DNA of 64,000 bases, taken from positions 744,001 through 808,000 of the forward strand of contig JALECJ010000020.1 of assembly GCA_023515745.1 (NCBI GenBank), given 5' to 3'. The stretch's first letter is position 1, and each line of letters starts with the position of its first letter. The notes below the pieces were generated by a model. The model made no database searches. It was not told the origin of the DNA and saw nothing but the letters and a program-made list of their open reading frames with translations. The translations under genes and the position numbers were made by a program. This DNA comes from Amoeboaphelidium protococcarum (taxonomy: Eukaryota > Aphelidiomycota > Aphelidea). Below are positions 24,650 to 36,116 of the stretch, piece by piece.

Positions 24650-26209
24650 ATGATGAGCCAATTCTTTGCTCCACACAAAAGTAAGTCATTGATAGTACTG
24701 TTATGGTTAATATCTCTCTATTCCATCCCGTGTAGACAATAAGAAGCAACATAATCATCATCATGGCTCCAATCACGGTCGAAGACATCGAAAAGGAGGT
24801 GGATATCAAGTGCCCATCAATTAGTAAGATGCTTTCCCTCCTTTAGTATTATATTTAGTGTATGTGTTTAATAAATCAAATGTAGAAATTTCGTGGTTAA
24901 GCGACAAGGATATGCCAATAACGATCATTATGTGAGTGAGGAAGAGGAAGATGCTGCAGATTACAAGCATGGCGGATATCATCCAGTGTAGTTGGGCGAT
25001 CAATACAGCAATGGTCAGTACGCGGTGTTGCGTAAACTTGGATGGGGACATTTTAGTACTGTCTGGCTCTGTAAAGATTAGAAAAATGTTCGTTACGTGG
25101 CTCTAAAGGTTGTGAAAAGCGCCTAGCATTACACTGATGCTGCCAGAGACGAAATTAAAATTCTGGATAGAATTAAAAATGCAGACGCCAAACATCCATA
25201 CAGCAAGTACGTGATTAATCTCTTGGATTCTTTTAATATTAATGGCATGTTTGGACTGCACGTTGCGATGGTGTTTGAACCTTTGGGAGAGAATCTGCTC
25301 ACATTGATAAGGCGATATGAACATAAGGGACTTCCCATTAAAGTTGTAAAGCGATTGGCATTTCAACTCCTTGCTGGCCTTGATTATCTACATTCCAAGA
25401 GTGGAATAATTCATACGGACTTGAAGCCTGAGAATATTTTGATTACACTGTCTGAGGGGTAGTTATGCGCCAGATACGGTCTTGATTAACTGAATATGGA
25501 TATCTCCTCCAGCTAAACTATGCCGTACCAATCTTAAAATCATGATAATAACAATCAATAATAGTCAAGTAGTCGAGCGCTGTCTTTGATCAGGTCATTA
25601 TCTGGTATCTCTCTAGCTGTGGCTTAAGAAGATACGTCTTAACGAGTAGATGGCTAAAGTAGAAGCGTGCAATAGAATTTGAACAAAATCACTTGCAAGA
25701 TTGCAGACTTGGGTAACGCGTGTTACATCAACCATCATTTCACATCTGATATCTAGACTAGACAATATCGAGCACCAGAAGTCATAATAGGTGCAGACTA
25801 TAATGAGACATGTGATATATGGTCTTGTGCCTGCATTATATTCGAACTCTTGGTAGGTGATTATCTGTTTGATCCCGCAAAAGGTAACAATTATGGCAAA
25901 GATGATGATCACCTGGCACAAATGATGGAGCTTGTTGACGTGTTCCCGTACAACTTTGCAATGTCGGGCAAGTTTAGCAGAGAGTTCTTCAATCCGAAAG
26001 GAATTCTGAAGCGAATCACCAAGCTCAAGATTTGGCCTCTCAACGATGTGCTGATCGAGAAGTATCAATTCTCCGTGAATGAGGCCGATCAGATCGCCGC
26101 GTTTCTCCTCCCGATGCTTCAAGTTGTGCCGAAAGAACGCGCGTCGGCTCATCGAATGTTACTCAATCCGTGGCTGCAGGATGTACGAGAAGATATGCAA
26201 TTTGAATGA
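24650..26209 (+). CDS. SR-protein kinase (SRPK/Sky1/Dsk1), 480 aa, two introns
   Basis: SRPKs phosphorylate SR splicing factors. Exons are 24650-24680, 24736-24823 and 24886-26209. The introns are 55 nt (GTAAGT...GTGTAG) and 62 nt (GTAAGA...ATGTAG), and the joins keep frame. The N-terminus is His/Gly-rich, followed by VVKRQGYANNDHYVSEEE. The kinase domain holds RKLGWGHFSTVWLC (Gly loop), VALKVVKSA (Lys), FEPLGENLLTLI, IIHTDLKPENI (catalytic Asp), ADLGNACYINHHF in place of DFG, and TRQYRAPEVIIGADY. A Ser/Gln-rich spacer of about 75 residues splits the two lobes, as in all SRPKs. QTRQYRAPE contains a TAG as Gln, matching homologues. Confidence 0.95.
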
Positions 26210-26311
26210 TACCACCACGTCTACTACTACTACATTTGAATGATTCAATTCTATACATTTATATCACAATCTGACAAGATATTTGCTAACGTCTTTTGCA
26301 TACTGCTTTCA

Positions 26312-26800
26312 TCACGACGATTTGATTCTGCTGAGATCTTTACACTTTTCATTGCCAGGTTTACCAGCTTACTGATTCTTACTAATGGACATGCGTTCAA
26401 AGGCCAGTTAGAGATTGTTCTCAGTCTAGTCTTACTCTTTGCCTCCTTCTTCTTAACTGAACGAATTAACATTGATGTGCTACCAAAACTTTGTGATTTT
26501 ATAAAGAATAGCCATTTTCTTCAAACTTATCAAAATTAGATCTCCGTTTTATAACTGTCCATCCGTATGGCAAGGCTTGAATGCAATCACATGTAACATT
26601 TTCAAAGATTGTCCGTCATCACTTGAACCGCCTTTCGAGAATGGTAAGATGTAGAATTTAATAGACTACCTAGAGTCAATAAACTTGTACTGACTGCTAA
26701 TGTAAACTACTGCCCATATTTTCATTAGAATGTTGAGTGACTTTTCAAAGTACTGAATTATTCTGCGAGAGATTGAGTTGTCTTGGTGAAATCTACACAT
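26312..26800 (-). CDS. possible hypothetical protein, 162 aa
   Basis: The minus-strand frame is open from an upstream TGA to TGA at 26312; the ATG at 26800 gives 162 residues. The C-terminal half reads like protein (INVNSFSQEEGGKEQDQT, then a Lys/Ser-rich tail) and uses five TAA/TAG as Gln. With a single stop codon, a chance frame of this length is not rare. No family is recognised, and the start is arbitrary. A hydrophobic plus-strand frame from 26240 overlaps it. Confidence 0.3.
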
Positions 26801-27037
26801 ACAGAGTCGCGTTCTTATGGGAGCATTTTGCAATAGAATCTTACTTAATTAGGACTTAGCCCCGCTGCAAATAAAACAGATTTTTTCAAATCAAGATGAG
26901 TAAAAAACTTCTATGCACTATGAATAAGTACTGTAGATGAATGATGAAACGCGTTCTCTAATAGCGCTTGACCGTGGAATACTGTAGGTAAATCTGACCA
27001 AAAGTTGAAACGATCATTTGCATTTTCTGTTCTCTCC

Positions 27038-29503
27038 ATGAGCAGCGCGCGTCTAACACAGCCTACTACACTATTAGAAGAGATGACTGTACTACCTTAG
27101 ATTGAGGCTATCCTGAATTAGAGTCACAATAGTTTAAACAAGGAGAATATCAAGGAGGCTATAAATGCATGTGATGCTCGAATAGAAAAACTTGCGCTGG
27201 ACATTGACAAGAATTTTGAAGAGCTGTAAACGGTTTAAATGCCTGCAATGAAATAGTAGTATCAAGTATCGTCTCATAAACATCTGCCTTCATCTACCAT
27301 AATTACTCAGTTGAAATTGCTATTGGACTAATAAGTAAAGCTTCAGCAGGAAATTAAAAGAATTGAAAAGTTTCGAACTTTGCAAGATTTAGAGTCTAAA
27401 CTGGACTCGATGCTAGCCGACAAGTCATAGTATAAAGCTGCCGCATTGCTCATCACTGAGTATGGTGGAATGAAAGATTTAAAGTAGTAGCGTTTATAGC
27501 TAATATAACTGTTATCTGCATAACTGCAAAGTCAACTAAGTAATGGAGACGATCAGTTGAAGTTGTAAAGTATAGTCGATACGTACCAGTTACTTCATTG
27601 TCAAGGTGAATTTGTAATGTCTTATTCCTAATGGTTCATTGATCAAAAGAAGAAATAGCCTTCAATCGGCGACTCTACAGATCACGCCCATGTCATGCAG
27701 GAATTGTATATATCCCTTGTACATGAATGGAATCGTATTTCTGGTCTTGACTATTCCACTCCTGACTAAGAACTTGATGGTGACTAATCGAACAACTTCT
27801 CTGCAGTCGTAGTGTTCCTGTCACTGGTGCAAAACATTTTGGTCGCTTATTTATCAAAGTAGTCATAATTGATGGATGTATCTCTCTATGAGGAGGTGGT
27901 GTAAAAACTGTTCCAAGTTGAAGAGCTTTGTGGGATCGAAGATCATGGTCGGGCTTTAACAACCTTTTAGATTGATGGATTAAAGTCCGTGTGGTCAGAG
28001 CCGCTGGCTAATCGTCTATTTTCCATTCACTTGGAGTTTGCAGAGTATTGCCAGCGGGAGGTTGTGGCTATATTTAGGGATGCTCAGTCGCGTTACAAGT
28101 TGGATGTGCTGCGACTTTCCGAGTTTGTCAGCAAGTCTTTTCTAAAGTATTTGAATGATTTACCCAGTGTTCATGGTCGCCTTTTTTATCAGTATGGATA
28201 GAGTTATCTTGCCAATGCTTTGAATTCATGCCTGGTAAAGTTTATTGATGAATTCAAAGACAGTGCCTTGTTGAATCTTATAGGAGGTGGCGGTTCCCGC
28301 AAATCTGCCGATGAATTGTAAGTCACTTCGGGTAATGCAGTGGATTATGGCTCTAGTTGGTAGATATTGTCAATGATGCTGTAAATTGAAAAGCAATTGT
28401 ATAATGTGATTACAGCATTTGATAAAGTATCATACTAACTGAATAATGGTGCTGGCGGATAGGATCAGAATCAACCTCCCGTTGCTTTGCAGCTGTAGTT
28501 TGACAAGGTTTTTGACGAAAGTACCTCTTTATAAGATTTTCTGCGTCTAAAGTATTCAAATTTATCTTAAACCGTCCAATCTGCTTTATAAATGATCACT
28601 GAAACTTTTGTCAATTCTTTGAGTGAGTACCTGCTGAGTTAATCTCTGAGACGATACCATCAGATTGATTGGAATAGCGTCCATAACTAGTTTAGTGCGA
28701 ACAAGACATAATTTAAAGACGTGTTAGAATTCAGTATTCCCGTATCCGAGTGTATGACTGTATTTGGAGAATCTATTTTGATGTTGCCTAGTATGTTGGA
28801 TGAACTGAAAATGTCTGCAGCGTCAAGTGATTACTAGACGCTCTTTGTCGTCGAAGGTGTTTTGAAAGCTGTCATTTAAAAGAGATTTTAAAAAGATGCC
28901 GCTGTTGGTGGAGAAGATGTTACATTTTAGAGTGATATTACCTCATTATCTTCTCAATTTAGTCCACTGAATATGGAAAAGTGTATTGAATTGTTGGTGA
29001 ATGCAATGTGCCTGCTGTCTATTGAAGAGTTGCTAAGTAGCTTGCTATCAGTGTAGAAAGGTACTCTCACCTCATATTGCTGTAAGTAAGTACTCGCTGA
29101 TATCGCTTACTTTGAAAATACTATTGGTGTGTTGGGCATTCATACTGATGATTTGAGTCCTACCAATGACAACTTTCTCTTCTAGTTATATCAACTGCTA
29201 TTCCAAAAACTGAAGATTGTCAAACACATCTTCACTATTGTCGCCATGAATCATCAAGACTAAGCTCTAGCTTCCAGTAGAATAAAGCTCATTTGGTAAT
29301 ATTCTGCATCAGGTCAGGATGTGTCATAGTCTTCGCTTGTGGATGAGGATATTAGTGTCGTTGCAATGATCAGGGGAGACGATAGAATTAAGAAATGCTT
29401 TGTAACAACGGTTGGACTCTTGAAGATTGTAAGATCTGCATCCACTAGTAAGGCATAACAGTAGTAACAAGAAGGATTACAGCGACCGTAATAAGCATCA
29501 TGA
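27038..29503 (+). CDS. multisubunit tethering complex protein, probably COG7-like, 821 aa
   Basis: The protein is almost wholly alpha-helical, starting with coiled-coil segments (NKENIKEAINACDARIEKL; QLKLLLDQQVKLQQEIKR). LQDLESKLDSMLADKSQYK follows, then long helical-rod sequence. Near the C-terminus QVLADIAYFENTIGVLG resembles the conserved stretch of COG7 that reads QLATDI-Y--NV---LG. Order and length (770-820 aa) fit COG7, a Golgi retrograde tether. Exocyst or Dsl1/ZW10 family members have a similar look, so the subunit is uncertain. More than 40 Gln are TAA/TAG and no intron is needed. The gene is convergent with the FYVE gene, with about 100 bases between stops. Confidence 0.5.
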
Positions 29504-29606
29504 ATGCTCTCCGTTAAATACACACAGATTTAATTGAATAACAAGATTAAAGAAACTTATTAAAACTAGAATGCTAATGTGTTTGAGCGTTAAGTTAATA
29601 CTGTAT

Positions 29607-31013
29607 TCACAATAGAATTCTATCAAGTTCTTGTTCAATATCGTTAAGACTTAAAGTCAGGGATTTCAAGTCTTCAAACTTTCTATCTTTAGTAGCTTGA
29701 TCAATCATTTTCAAGAGCTGAGCCTTCTACTCTAGCAATACGCCCCGCATTTATTACTGCCCCTGAATCTCATCTTGATCCTGCTAACTATTGCCACTGA
29801 TGCCTGGTAGAGATTTATCATCCCACCGACCTTTGCCACTTTATTATGAATTCTTTGATGTTGGTCGAGAGTCGCTCAGTTCAGGTAGCAACTTTAAGGT
29901 GAACATGTTATTCTGCAAAAATAGGAGTGATCTCTGATTAACATTAGACAGCAGTTTATTTACTTGCTGCGTATGTGTACTTTAATGTTACGGCTTCATA
30001 TCGCCACTTCCGGGATTACTATAACTAATTCGCAATTTAGCTAAATCTCTAACAAAAGCTTCATACTAACCAAATTTATGCAACAATTAAGTCCTAATCT
30101 CTTTTGCCCGGATATACACCTGATAGAGTCGCTTCTCCTTCTTTATAGTCTCTGCATCCATATGCTATAGCTTGCCCAAATACTCATTAAACACTTGCAA
30201 GTCTTTAAGAATATTCTACTCCAGTGCTTGAATCTGAGTGTACATCCCTTCCAACTCGCTCTAAATCTATAGTCCATGAAGGTGATTCTACCTAATGAAT
30301 ACAAGGCTATTACACTCTTTGCATACTCGTATTGAGCCAACTTGCTTATCTGAATACACTGACAATGACCGGATCTGAGAACAAGCTGATCTACCGCATA
30401 CTACTCGGCCACACAATCTACAATGATGTCTGAATGTGTCGCCACTACCCGCAGAGCCAGACTATTAATCGTTACCGGTAGTAGAAGAGTCTATAAGCAG
30501 ATCGCTGAATGACTGAGCAAAACTATTCAAGTATCCAACCATGACATTTGATGGCAACTTGTTCATGCAAAATATACAATGCTGAATTGGTGTATCCTGT
30601 TCCCACACAACAATCTCTTGTTCCAGCTACTTCAAAGACTTTTTGGTGAGTTGATCATTATCTATTTAAAGGTCAGAGAGGAGAGATTAACTTCGCTATG
30701 TTCTTGTAAAAGTACCACCAACACCACCACCACTAGCTGCGGTAGTTCTTGAAGTGGATCCCCTACTCGAACCAATCGATAGTTGAGAACTAGACTTATG
30801 AAGCGACTTGTCTCTCTATGGGATAAGATTAGATGCCAAATTTTAGTCTTATGTGCGGCGATCGGAAGAACTTTATCGCAATTAGTTATAGTTTTCATGT
30901 AACAGCACCACCTTCTCCAATCTCTTTTCCAACTTGGCAATCTCCAGCTAATTCTTCTCCACCACCGCTCTGCGCCTCTCCGCATACGTCTCCATCCAGT
31001 CCCTGCTTGCCAT
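29607..31013 (-). CDS. Vac1/Pep7 (rabenosyn)-like FYVE protein, 468 aa
   Basis: These proteins link PI3P and Rab5 on endosomes. The N-terminus has a helix typical of fungal Vac1 (YAERRRAVVEKNQLEIAKLE). A FYVE finger follows: VVWEQD, CIFC near residue 146, RHHCRLCGRVVC near 204, and VCKEC near 232. A 50-residue Ser/Gln/Gly-rich insert separates the first Cys pair from RHHC, and the next pair is C-x4-C. The C-terminal coiled coil ends with RGVLLEQKAQLLKMIDQA ... FEDLKSL, like the Rab-binding hairpin. The usual N-terminal C2H2 finger and first FYVE-like finger of fungal Vac1 are absent. An upstream exon in 31014-31462 cannot be excluded. Confidence 0.78.
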
Positions 31014-31462
31014 CCTTTCTGTCGCTATAACTTAATTTCAATAAGAAGATGAAGACGATTCTTTAATCTCGCCAACTTCCTATTGCGGAACAAAGAAAGG
31101 AGATTAAAGCCAATAAGATTTTCTCAAAGTTGAATGAAACAACAATGTGTGGGCGGGAGAGATGCTCTGAGACCAAATATCCGCTCTTTCGCCATAGCTC
31201 TATCATTAGTGGACTACCACACTTTAAGTCCTCGAACCTAATTATTTGGACAAGAATGCTATGTTAAATCATCAATTGTGACAAGTTGAGCATATTTCAT
31301 CAGAGCGAGAGAACTTCCCCGCATAATCTTTTCCCATTTCTCAACATTCGAAAAATTATGTTGCGACAAGCCTTGACGCGTTAAATTTAATGCAAACCAT
31401 TGATTAGTATTAGATAAGGTCGTTATTATAGCAGCTAACAAAAGAAAGATAATGACGCGATT
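31014..31462. other. unassigned region between FYVE gene and helical-protein gene
   Basis: 449 bases. A minus-strand frame open from about 31500 to TGA at 31124 has a hydrophobic leader-like start (VIIFLLLAAIITTLS) but no ATG there; the first ATG (31324) gives only 66 residues. It could be a missing 5' exon, a small gene or chance. Confidence 0.3.
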
Positions 31463-32248
31463 ATGAAGCAGTTTTTTGAAATGCTTGAAAAGTCAAATGT
31501 TAATACGGCAGAAGACTAAAGTGCTGCTAGTAATCAGTAGCCGTAGCCACAACGAGAAGAGAAGTAAAAGTCGTTGATTGATGAAATTCTAAATGTACAA
31601 TAAGAGCATCAGGATGATAGCACTCAGTCGCGTAAATCCTCTCGTGGCCCCTCTGTTGTCAATAAATAGTATTAGCTCATAGATCAGATATAACGCTGTA
31701 CCGATGCCACGGCTCTCCATTAGCTATTTGAATCTGGCGGTAATAATCAGAGCGGGCGCGATTACGATGGTGGCAATCATAACAACAAGAGTATTATACT
31801 CAGTAATCCTCAGATTGCTTGGCTTTATGCGAGATAATGTAGATTGTGTAAAGCGCCGTCTCTAGCTTACAGCTTTATGACTCAACTGGATCCTGTCAAT
31901 TTGACCACCAGTATAGTGCACGAGTTGCTTATAATGGAAATGTAAAAAGCGATCCAACACGCCAAGACTCGCAGAAGCGACGATGAACCACTGAATCCTC
32001 TTCGGAGTTCTCTGCTGAATGAACAAGTGCGTCGTACCAGCCTTTGGATAAATAGAATGGCAATGTATGGATTGAAGCCGTCTAGGAGTATGTACATTGA
32101 CATGAAATCTTTTATGTTGACTGTGGTATCTCTGGCTGATGAGCGATCAAGATTAGCATGGTCCTCTGCTGTCACTGAGCTGTAATACGTCGATTCTGCT
32201 GCCTCCTAGCTATCTCTTGAGCCTATTAAGCATGCAAACTCTCAGTGA
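31463..32248 (+). CDS. unrecognised helical protein, 261 aa (3' end uncertain)
   Basis: The first 60 residues are Gln/Ser/Lys-rich, with many TAA/TAG. Then come helical, repeat-like segments: QYQLIDQIQRCTDATALHQL, LSNPQIAWLYARQCRLCKAP, SIVHELLIMEMQKAIQHA. The look recalls PPR-type or mitochondrial ribosome-associated proteins, but I cannot name a family. The frame ends at TGA 32246. Beyond it the same frame stays open and reads well (LFFQLIDDNILKFVYLSEL). A 72-nt intron, GTAATA...GATACAG at 32182-32253, would remove the TGA and join them. That extension would overlap the opposite-strand gene, so I end at the TGA. Confidence 0.5.
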
Positions 32249-32340
32249 TACAGTATCGATCTATTACTATTCTTTTAGTTAATCGATGACAATATACTAA
32301 AGTTCGTATATCTTTCAGAATTAATGTAATGTATTCATCA

Positions 32341-34041
32341 TCATGATCTGCTTGTGTTAAATAGATTCTTCAATGGAGATTCTGGTCTTGATGCGGAGGT
32401 GGAGGTTGACGATGCAGTCTTCATCTCTGTGATGAGACTTTCTATAGTCTTGTTATTCTCCTTTATCTGTGTCTTTATATTACTCTTGCCCACTTCAAGA
32501 TACCTTAACACGGTACTCGAGTCACCTAAGTACTGCAGTAATTCATCCCTGAGATTAACGAGCTAATCATCCTCCATAGTGTCTAATACATTCTCATTCA
32601 GCGTGGACAAGTACGTCAATCTCACCTGATCAATAATAGGCAAATCTACATCACCAAATGCCTCATCACTATTCTTGACCTTCATTTTGAACGTGTCTTC
32701 AGCCAGTTGACTGTCTCCATACAGAAGGTCTGAGTCCTATAATACAAGAGCGATATTCTATAAAGACTTGGATGATCCTCTGCGCAAATGTTATTACTAA
32801 TACTGTTGTTGTTGGAAGTAATCTATGGAGAGCTACTAAGACAGCATTGTAGCATTGGGAGACGTATTCTGAGACACCGATCTCCTCCGTAAAGCTTATA
32901 ATCGCTAGACAATCTCGGCTTCTTCTTCAATTTCTATGAGAGTTATCTACACACAACATCAATGATTACTTATTACAATATTAGTCTACTTTATACAGTG
33001 AAAGAGAAGAGCACGCTGCACAATAATAGTAGACGAAACACATAAAGCATCAGATATAATAACTTCATTTACATCATACAATTTGTTAACAGCGTACACT
33101 TCCCTTTATCACAGTTCAATAAATCTTACCTCATCATCGATATTAGTTGGAATATTAAGTGAGGCAAATGCCAGCTTTCTAATTGCAGAATCTTTCCATT
33201 TAAACGGAGATATCAACGGTTTACCAGCTTTAGAATTCGTATTATATTCTAAATGTTATAATTACTACCTGACATTCTATAAATCGATATTATGACTCTA
33301 AGCAATCTTTGACAGGTATTCACCAATGGATTATGGTTCCTATTCTTGAGTCTATTCCACTATTTAGACGTTATTAATGTCACTATGTACAGTTATATCT
33401 TTCTACTACTCAATCGTCTATTCATTATCCACAACTTTAGAAGGAGCTCCAAATGCTCTCTAATCAAATTAGTCAAACCCATCACTAGCATCTGATTACT
33501 AAACAGATTATGCCAATTTACTAGGAGGTTCAATCTTGAAAGAATCAAATTATTGCTAATCAGAAAAATTCTAATCCACAGACTAAGCGTTGAAGTCAGT
33601 GTTACCAATCTATTTTGCATCTTGTTGATCATCATCGTCATCACCTTAAGTTGACCATGGAGAATCTAGAGTTGGTATAGCTACAGGAGGCATAGCAAAA
33701 GCTTATCTGGTAGCAGCAGGAGGAGCAAAAGAGAAGGAGAACGTGCCCAAATCATCATCCACCGCTTTCTCTTAAGACTGAACCATTACAGCACTGAACC
33801 TCGGAGGCGTTGCTGGTCTACTTTAATTATCCGATCCTGTATCAGAATCTTGTTAGATTTAATTATCATCCTTATCACTGTCTTCAAATTCTTGATCATC
33901 GCCATGCAATTCCTCCTCTTGTTGCAACTAAAGCTCCACGGACCTCGACTATGCAATCTGTTCATCAGTATTACCATTCATATCCTGTGGAGATTCTTAA
34001 CTATCAGAAGGCAGACTAAAGAAATCTTCATTCTCAGACAT
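32341..34041 (-). CDS. Gln/Asp-rich protein with a SPFKWKDSAIRKLAF motif, 505 aa, one intron
   Basis: Exon 1 is 33130-34041 and exon 2 is 32341-32946. The intron (32947-33129, 183 nt) starts GTAAGA, ends GTGTAG and contains an in-frame TGA. The first 280 residues are acidic and Gln-rich with short DF/DPW-like motifs (EDFFSLPSD, GFDQFDQRAF, LDSPW) of the kind that bind clathrin adaptors. SPFKWKDSAIRKLAF then leads into LNIPTNIDDE at the splice join, and the C-terminus is helical. The W-x-x-S-x-x-R followed by a Leu-rich L-x-I-P stretch recalls fungal adaptor-associated proteins (Laa2/aftiphilin type), but this is a weak resemblance. About 45 Gln are UAR codons, among the densest use in the window. 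Confidence 0.6.
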
Positions 34042-34413
34042 TTCAATATTTATAAACAAGTTATCCTGACACCTTAAGACTAAACTCAATACAAATAAGG
34101 AATAGATGAAATTTCTATACTAAATGACCGTTGTCCAAGTTTCAAAAGAGTCTAAGAGAAAAAGAGTCTAAGAGAAAAAGAGGAATTGGAAATTGTTTTA
34201 CACTTCAAACGCGAACTCTTCTACATTGTACCGTATGTATTGTCGATAATTGATTGATTTCTCAACATAGACTATTATTACTATCAAGACTTTATTTATT
34301 AATTCATATCAATGTTAACTCAGAAGTTCCCTAACGTGAGCTTTTTAAAGATCAATCATGCATTCAATCGCTTCTTTAGTTCAAGACTTTTACTACAATA
34401 ACGATAACGAAAA
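34042..34413. other. divergent intergenic region
   Basis: 372 bases between the Gln-rich gene (minus) and Trm9 (plus). Contains a 17-bp direct repeat, AAGAGTCTAAGAGAAAA, at about 34144-34178. Otherwise nothing recognised. Confidence 0.4.
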
Positions 34414-35184
34414 ATGGCTCAAAGTACTGATAGTATTGAGGATGAGTATGTGCTGAATGTCTATGAATAAATAGCTCCACACTTTAGCAATACGCGATAT
34501 AAAATGTGGCCCATTGTAAAATAGTATTTAGATTAGCTATCAGCTGGTGTTGTGCCTTTTACAGGTGAATCCGAAGACGTATCAGCGTATTAATATTTAA
34601 CCACCTAGCAGAAAAAAGGTGTAATAGTTGGAGATTTTGGGTGTGGAAATGGAAAGAACATGCTGGGTGGATACAAGAATATTTAATTTATAGGAACCGA
34701 TAATTCGCTGGAGCTGCTTAGTCTTGTTCCTAAATCATAGAGAGTTGATAGTGTTAGATCATCAGTGATGGATGGCGCGTTCCGACCCAATGTTTTATCG
34801 CACGCCATCAGTATCGCCGTGCTTCACCATTTGACGAGTGAGGAGAGACGCGTTGACGCGATTGTGGAAATGATCAGAGCCGTGTAGAGTGGCGGCACCA
34901 TTCTGATATTCGTGTGGGCACAGGAGCAGAGTGAATCTAGCAAGATCAAGCACTTGCGGCCTGATGCGAATGGTGATGTCTTTGTTCCATGGCGTATACC
35001 ATCAAAAGAAGATCCTACAGTTACGGTTACTTATCAACGATACTATCACTTGTTCAGAAAGGATGAGATTGATGAAATGGCGAGACGCGCTTGTACGCAG
35101 TTTGGTTGTAAGTAGCACATACTTCGTTCCGGCTATGATAGAGATAATTGGTATATTTGCTTTCAAGTGATCAAAGACTAGTGA
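34414..35184 (+). CDS. TRM9: Trm9/ALKBH8-type tRNA U34 methyltransferase, 256 aa
   Basis: Trm9 completes mcm5U at tRNA wobble position 34. The conserved start (EYVLNVYEQIAPHFSNTRY, then KMWP), the SAM-binding GDFGCGNGKN, GTDNSLELL, and ISIAVLHHLTSEERR are all present. The C-terminus YYHLFRKDEIDEM and GYDRDNWYICF matches too. Length is near yeast Trm9 (279 aa). The Gln in VYEQIAPHFS is a TAA, and that position is Gln or Glu in homologues. The frame ends TAG (Gln) then TGA. In a UAR=Gln organism, wobble-U modification matters for the tRNAs that read UAA and UAG; that link is inference. Confidence 0.95.
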
Positions 35185-35634
35185 ATATTGCATATAGATA
35201 TAAAAGAAATTTTGTACAAGTATAGTTTGCGATATTAGTGTGCATTTTGTCTTTCTCCTAACAATATCACTTTCCATATAAATGGATCATGTTTTTTGCT
35301 TATTGAAGCAACACCTTTACTATATGATGAATTTTTAAGCTTATTATATCTTTTTAAAAAAGATGTGCCTGGATTTGTCAAGACTCATACAAGATAGTCC
35401 GTGACGATTGTCAAACCAGCAGTGTTTATAAAGTGTGGCTGATTGTTTGGGATACATTCTGCGATGCGCTGACGTGTCATTGAAGCTTCTGAGCCGATGA
35501 TCCTGCTTTTGGAACAACATGTCTCTTCCCCCCCAAGAAATCTTTTGGCCTTGAACTTTACCGCTGGCTTTGGTTGATATATCTGAGTGATTAATTGAGT
35601 GAGTGACTGTCACATTCAATGCAAGAGAAGATTA
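35185..35634. other. gap with an open minus-strand frame of doubtful status
   Basis: 450 bases. The minus frame from 35634 down to TGA 35287 is open (about 115 codons) and in the same frame as the small gene upstream, but has no good ATG near its start and no recognised motif. A run of eight C is at 35529-35536. Confidence 0.35.
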
Positions 35635-36021
35635 TCAAGAGTTTTGATCAAGGGACAGACGCGACTGTTTCAGGTGACGCCACAGGGCCTCTGTCTTGTC
35701 CCAGAACTGCTTAAAGTCTCGCTGTTGGACAGTTGTAAGTGCCTGAAGTGTATCGCTCTGACTAGCAGCATGGAGCTAATTAGAAATGGCGCCCACGACT
35801 GTCAATTTAGATACCATAATAGCGCGTCGGCTCGTTTTAGCAACTGCAAAGATAGTAGTATTCTGCTGCTTAGCAATGGTAGTCACTAGCTGGTGATGCA
35901 ATGGTTGAGCGATAGGATCTAGTTACTGGAACGTAGTTGCTGTCGATAAATTCTGCCAGCTAAATCGGCCAAGGCTAGTAATAGGAACAATAAGCGTCCA
36001 AGTATCAAGCGTTGAAACCAT
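35635..36021 (-). CDS. small unrecognised protein, 128 aa
   Basis: The frame starts at the ATG of MVSTLDTWTLIVP and ends SRLSLDQNS before TGA. It is amphipathic, with a hydrophobic start and a helical C-terminal half (LQALTTVQQRDFKQFWDKTE). Three Gln are UAR. The frame stays open upstream of this ATG for about 35 codons, so the start is uncertain. It is divergent from the Mei2-like gene with 95 bases between starts. No family recognised. A plus-strand frame 35599-36017 overlaps it and looks less protein-like. Confidence 0.45.
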
Positions 36022-36116
36022 TGCATGGGGTTTGGGGTAGCAAATAGTTGGCACAATCACCAATCGCTAGAAACAGTAGTGGCGAGTCTCTGAACGCGTA
36101 ATCAGGACATTATATC

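Noticed and set aside
26240-26539. Hydrophobic plus-strand frame after SRPK
   Set aside because: Probably the 3' flank of SRPK; overlaps a better minus-strand frame and lacks any motif.
35287-35634. Open minus frame after the TGA of the 128-residue protein, read as UGA read-through
   Set aside because: No other gene needs UGA as sense; a 115-codon frame is expected by chance with a single stop codon.
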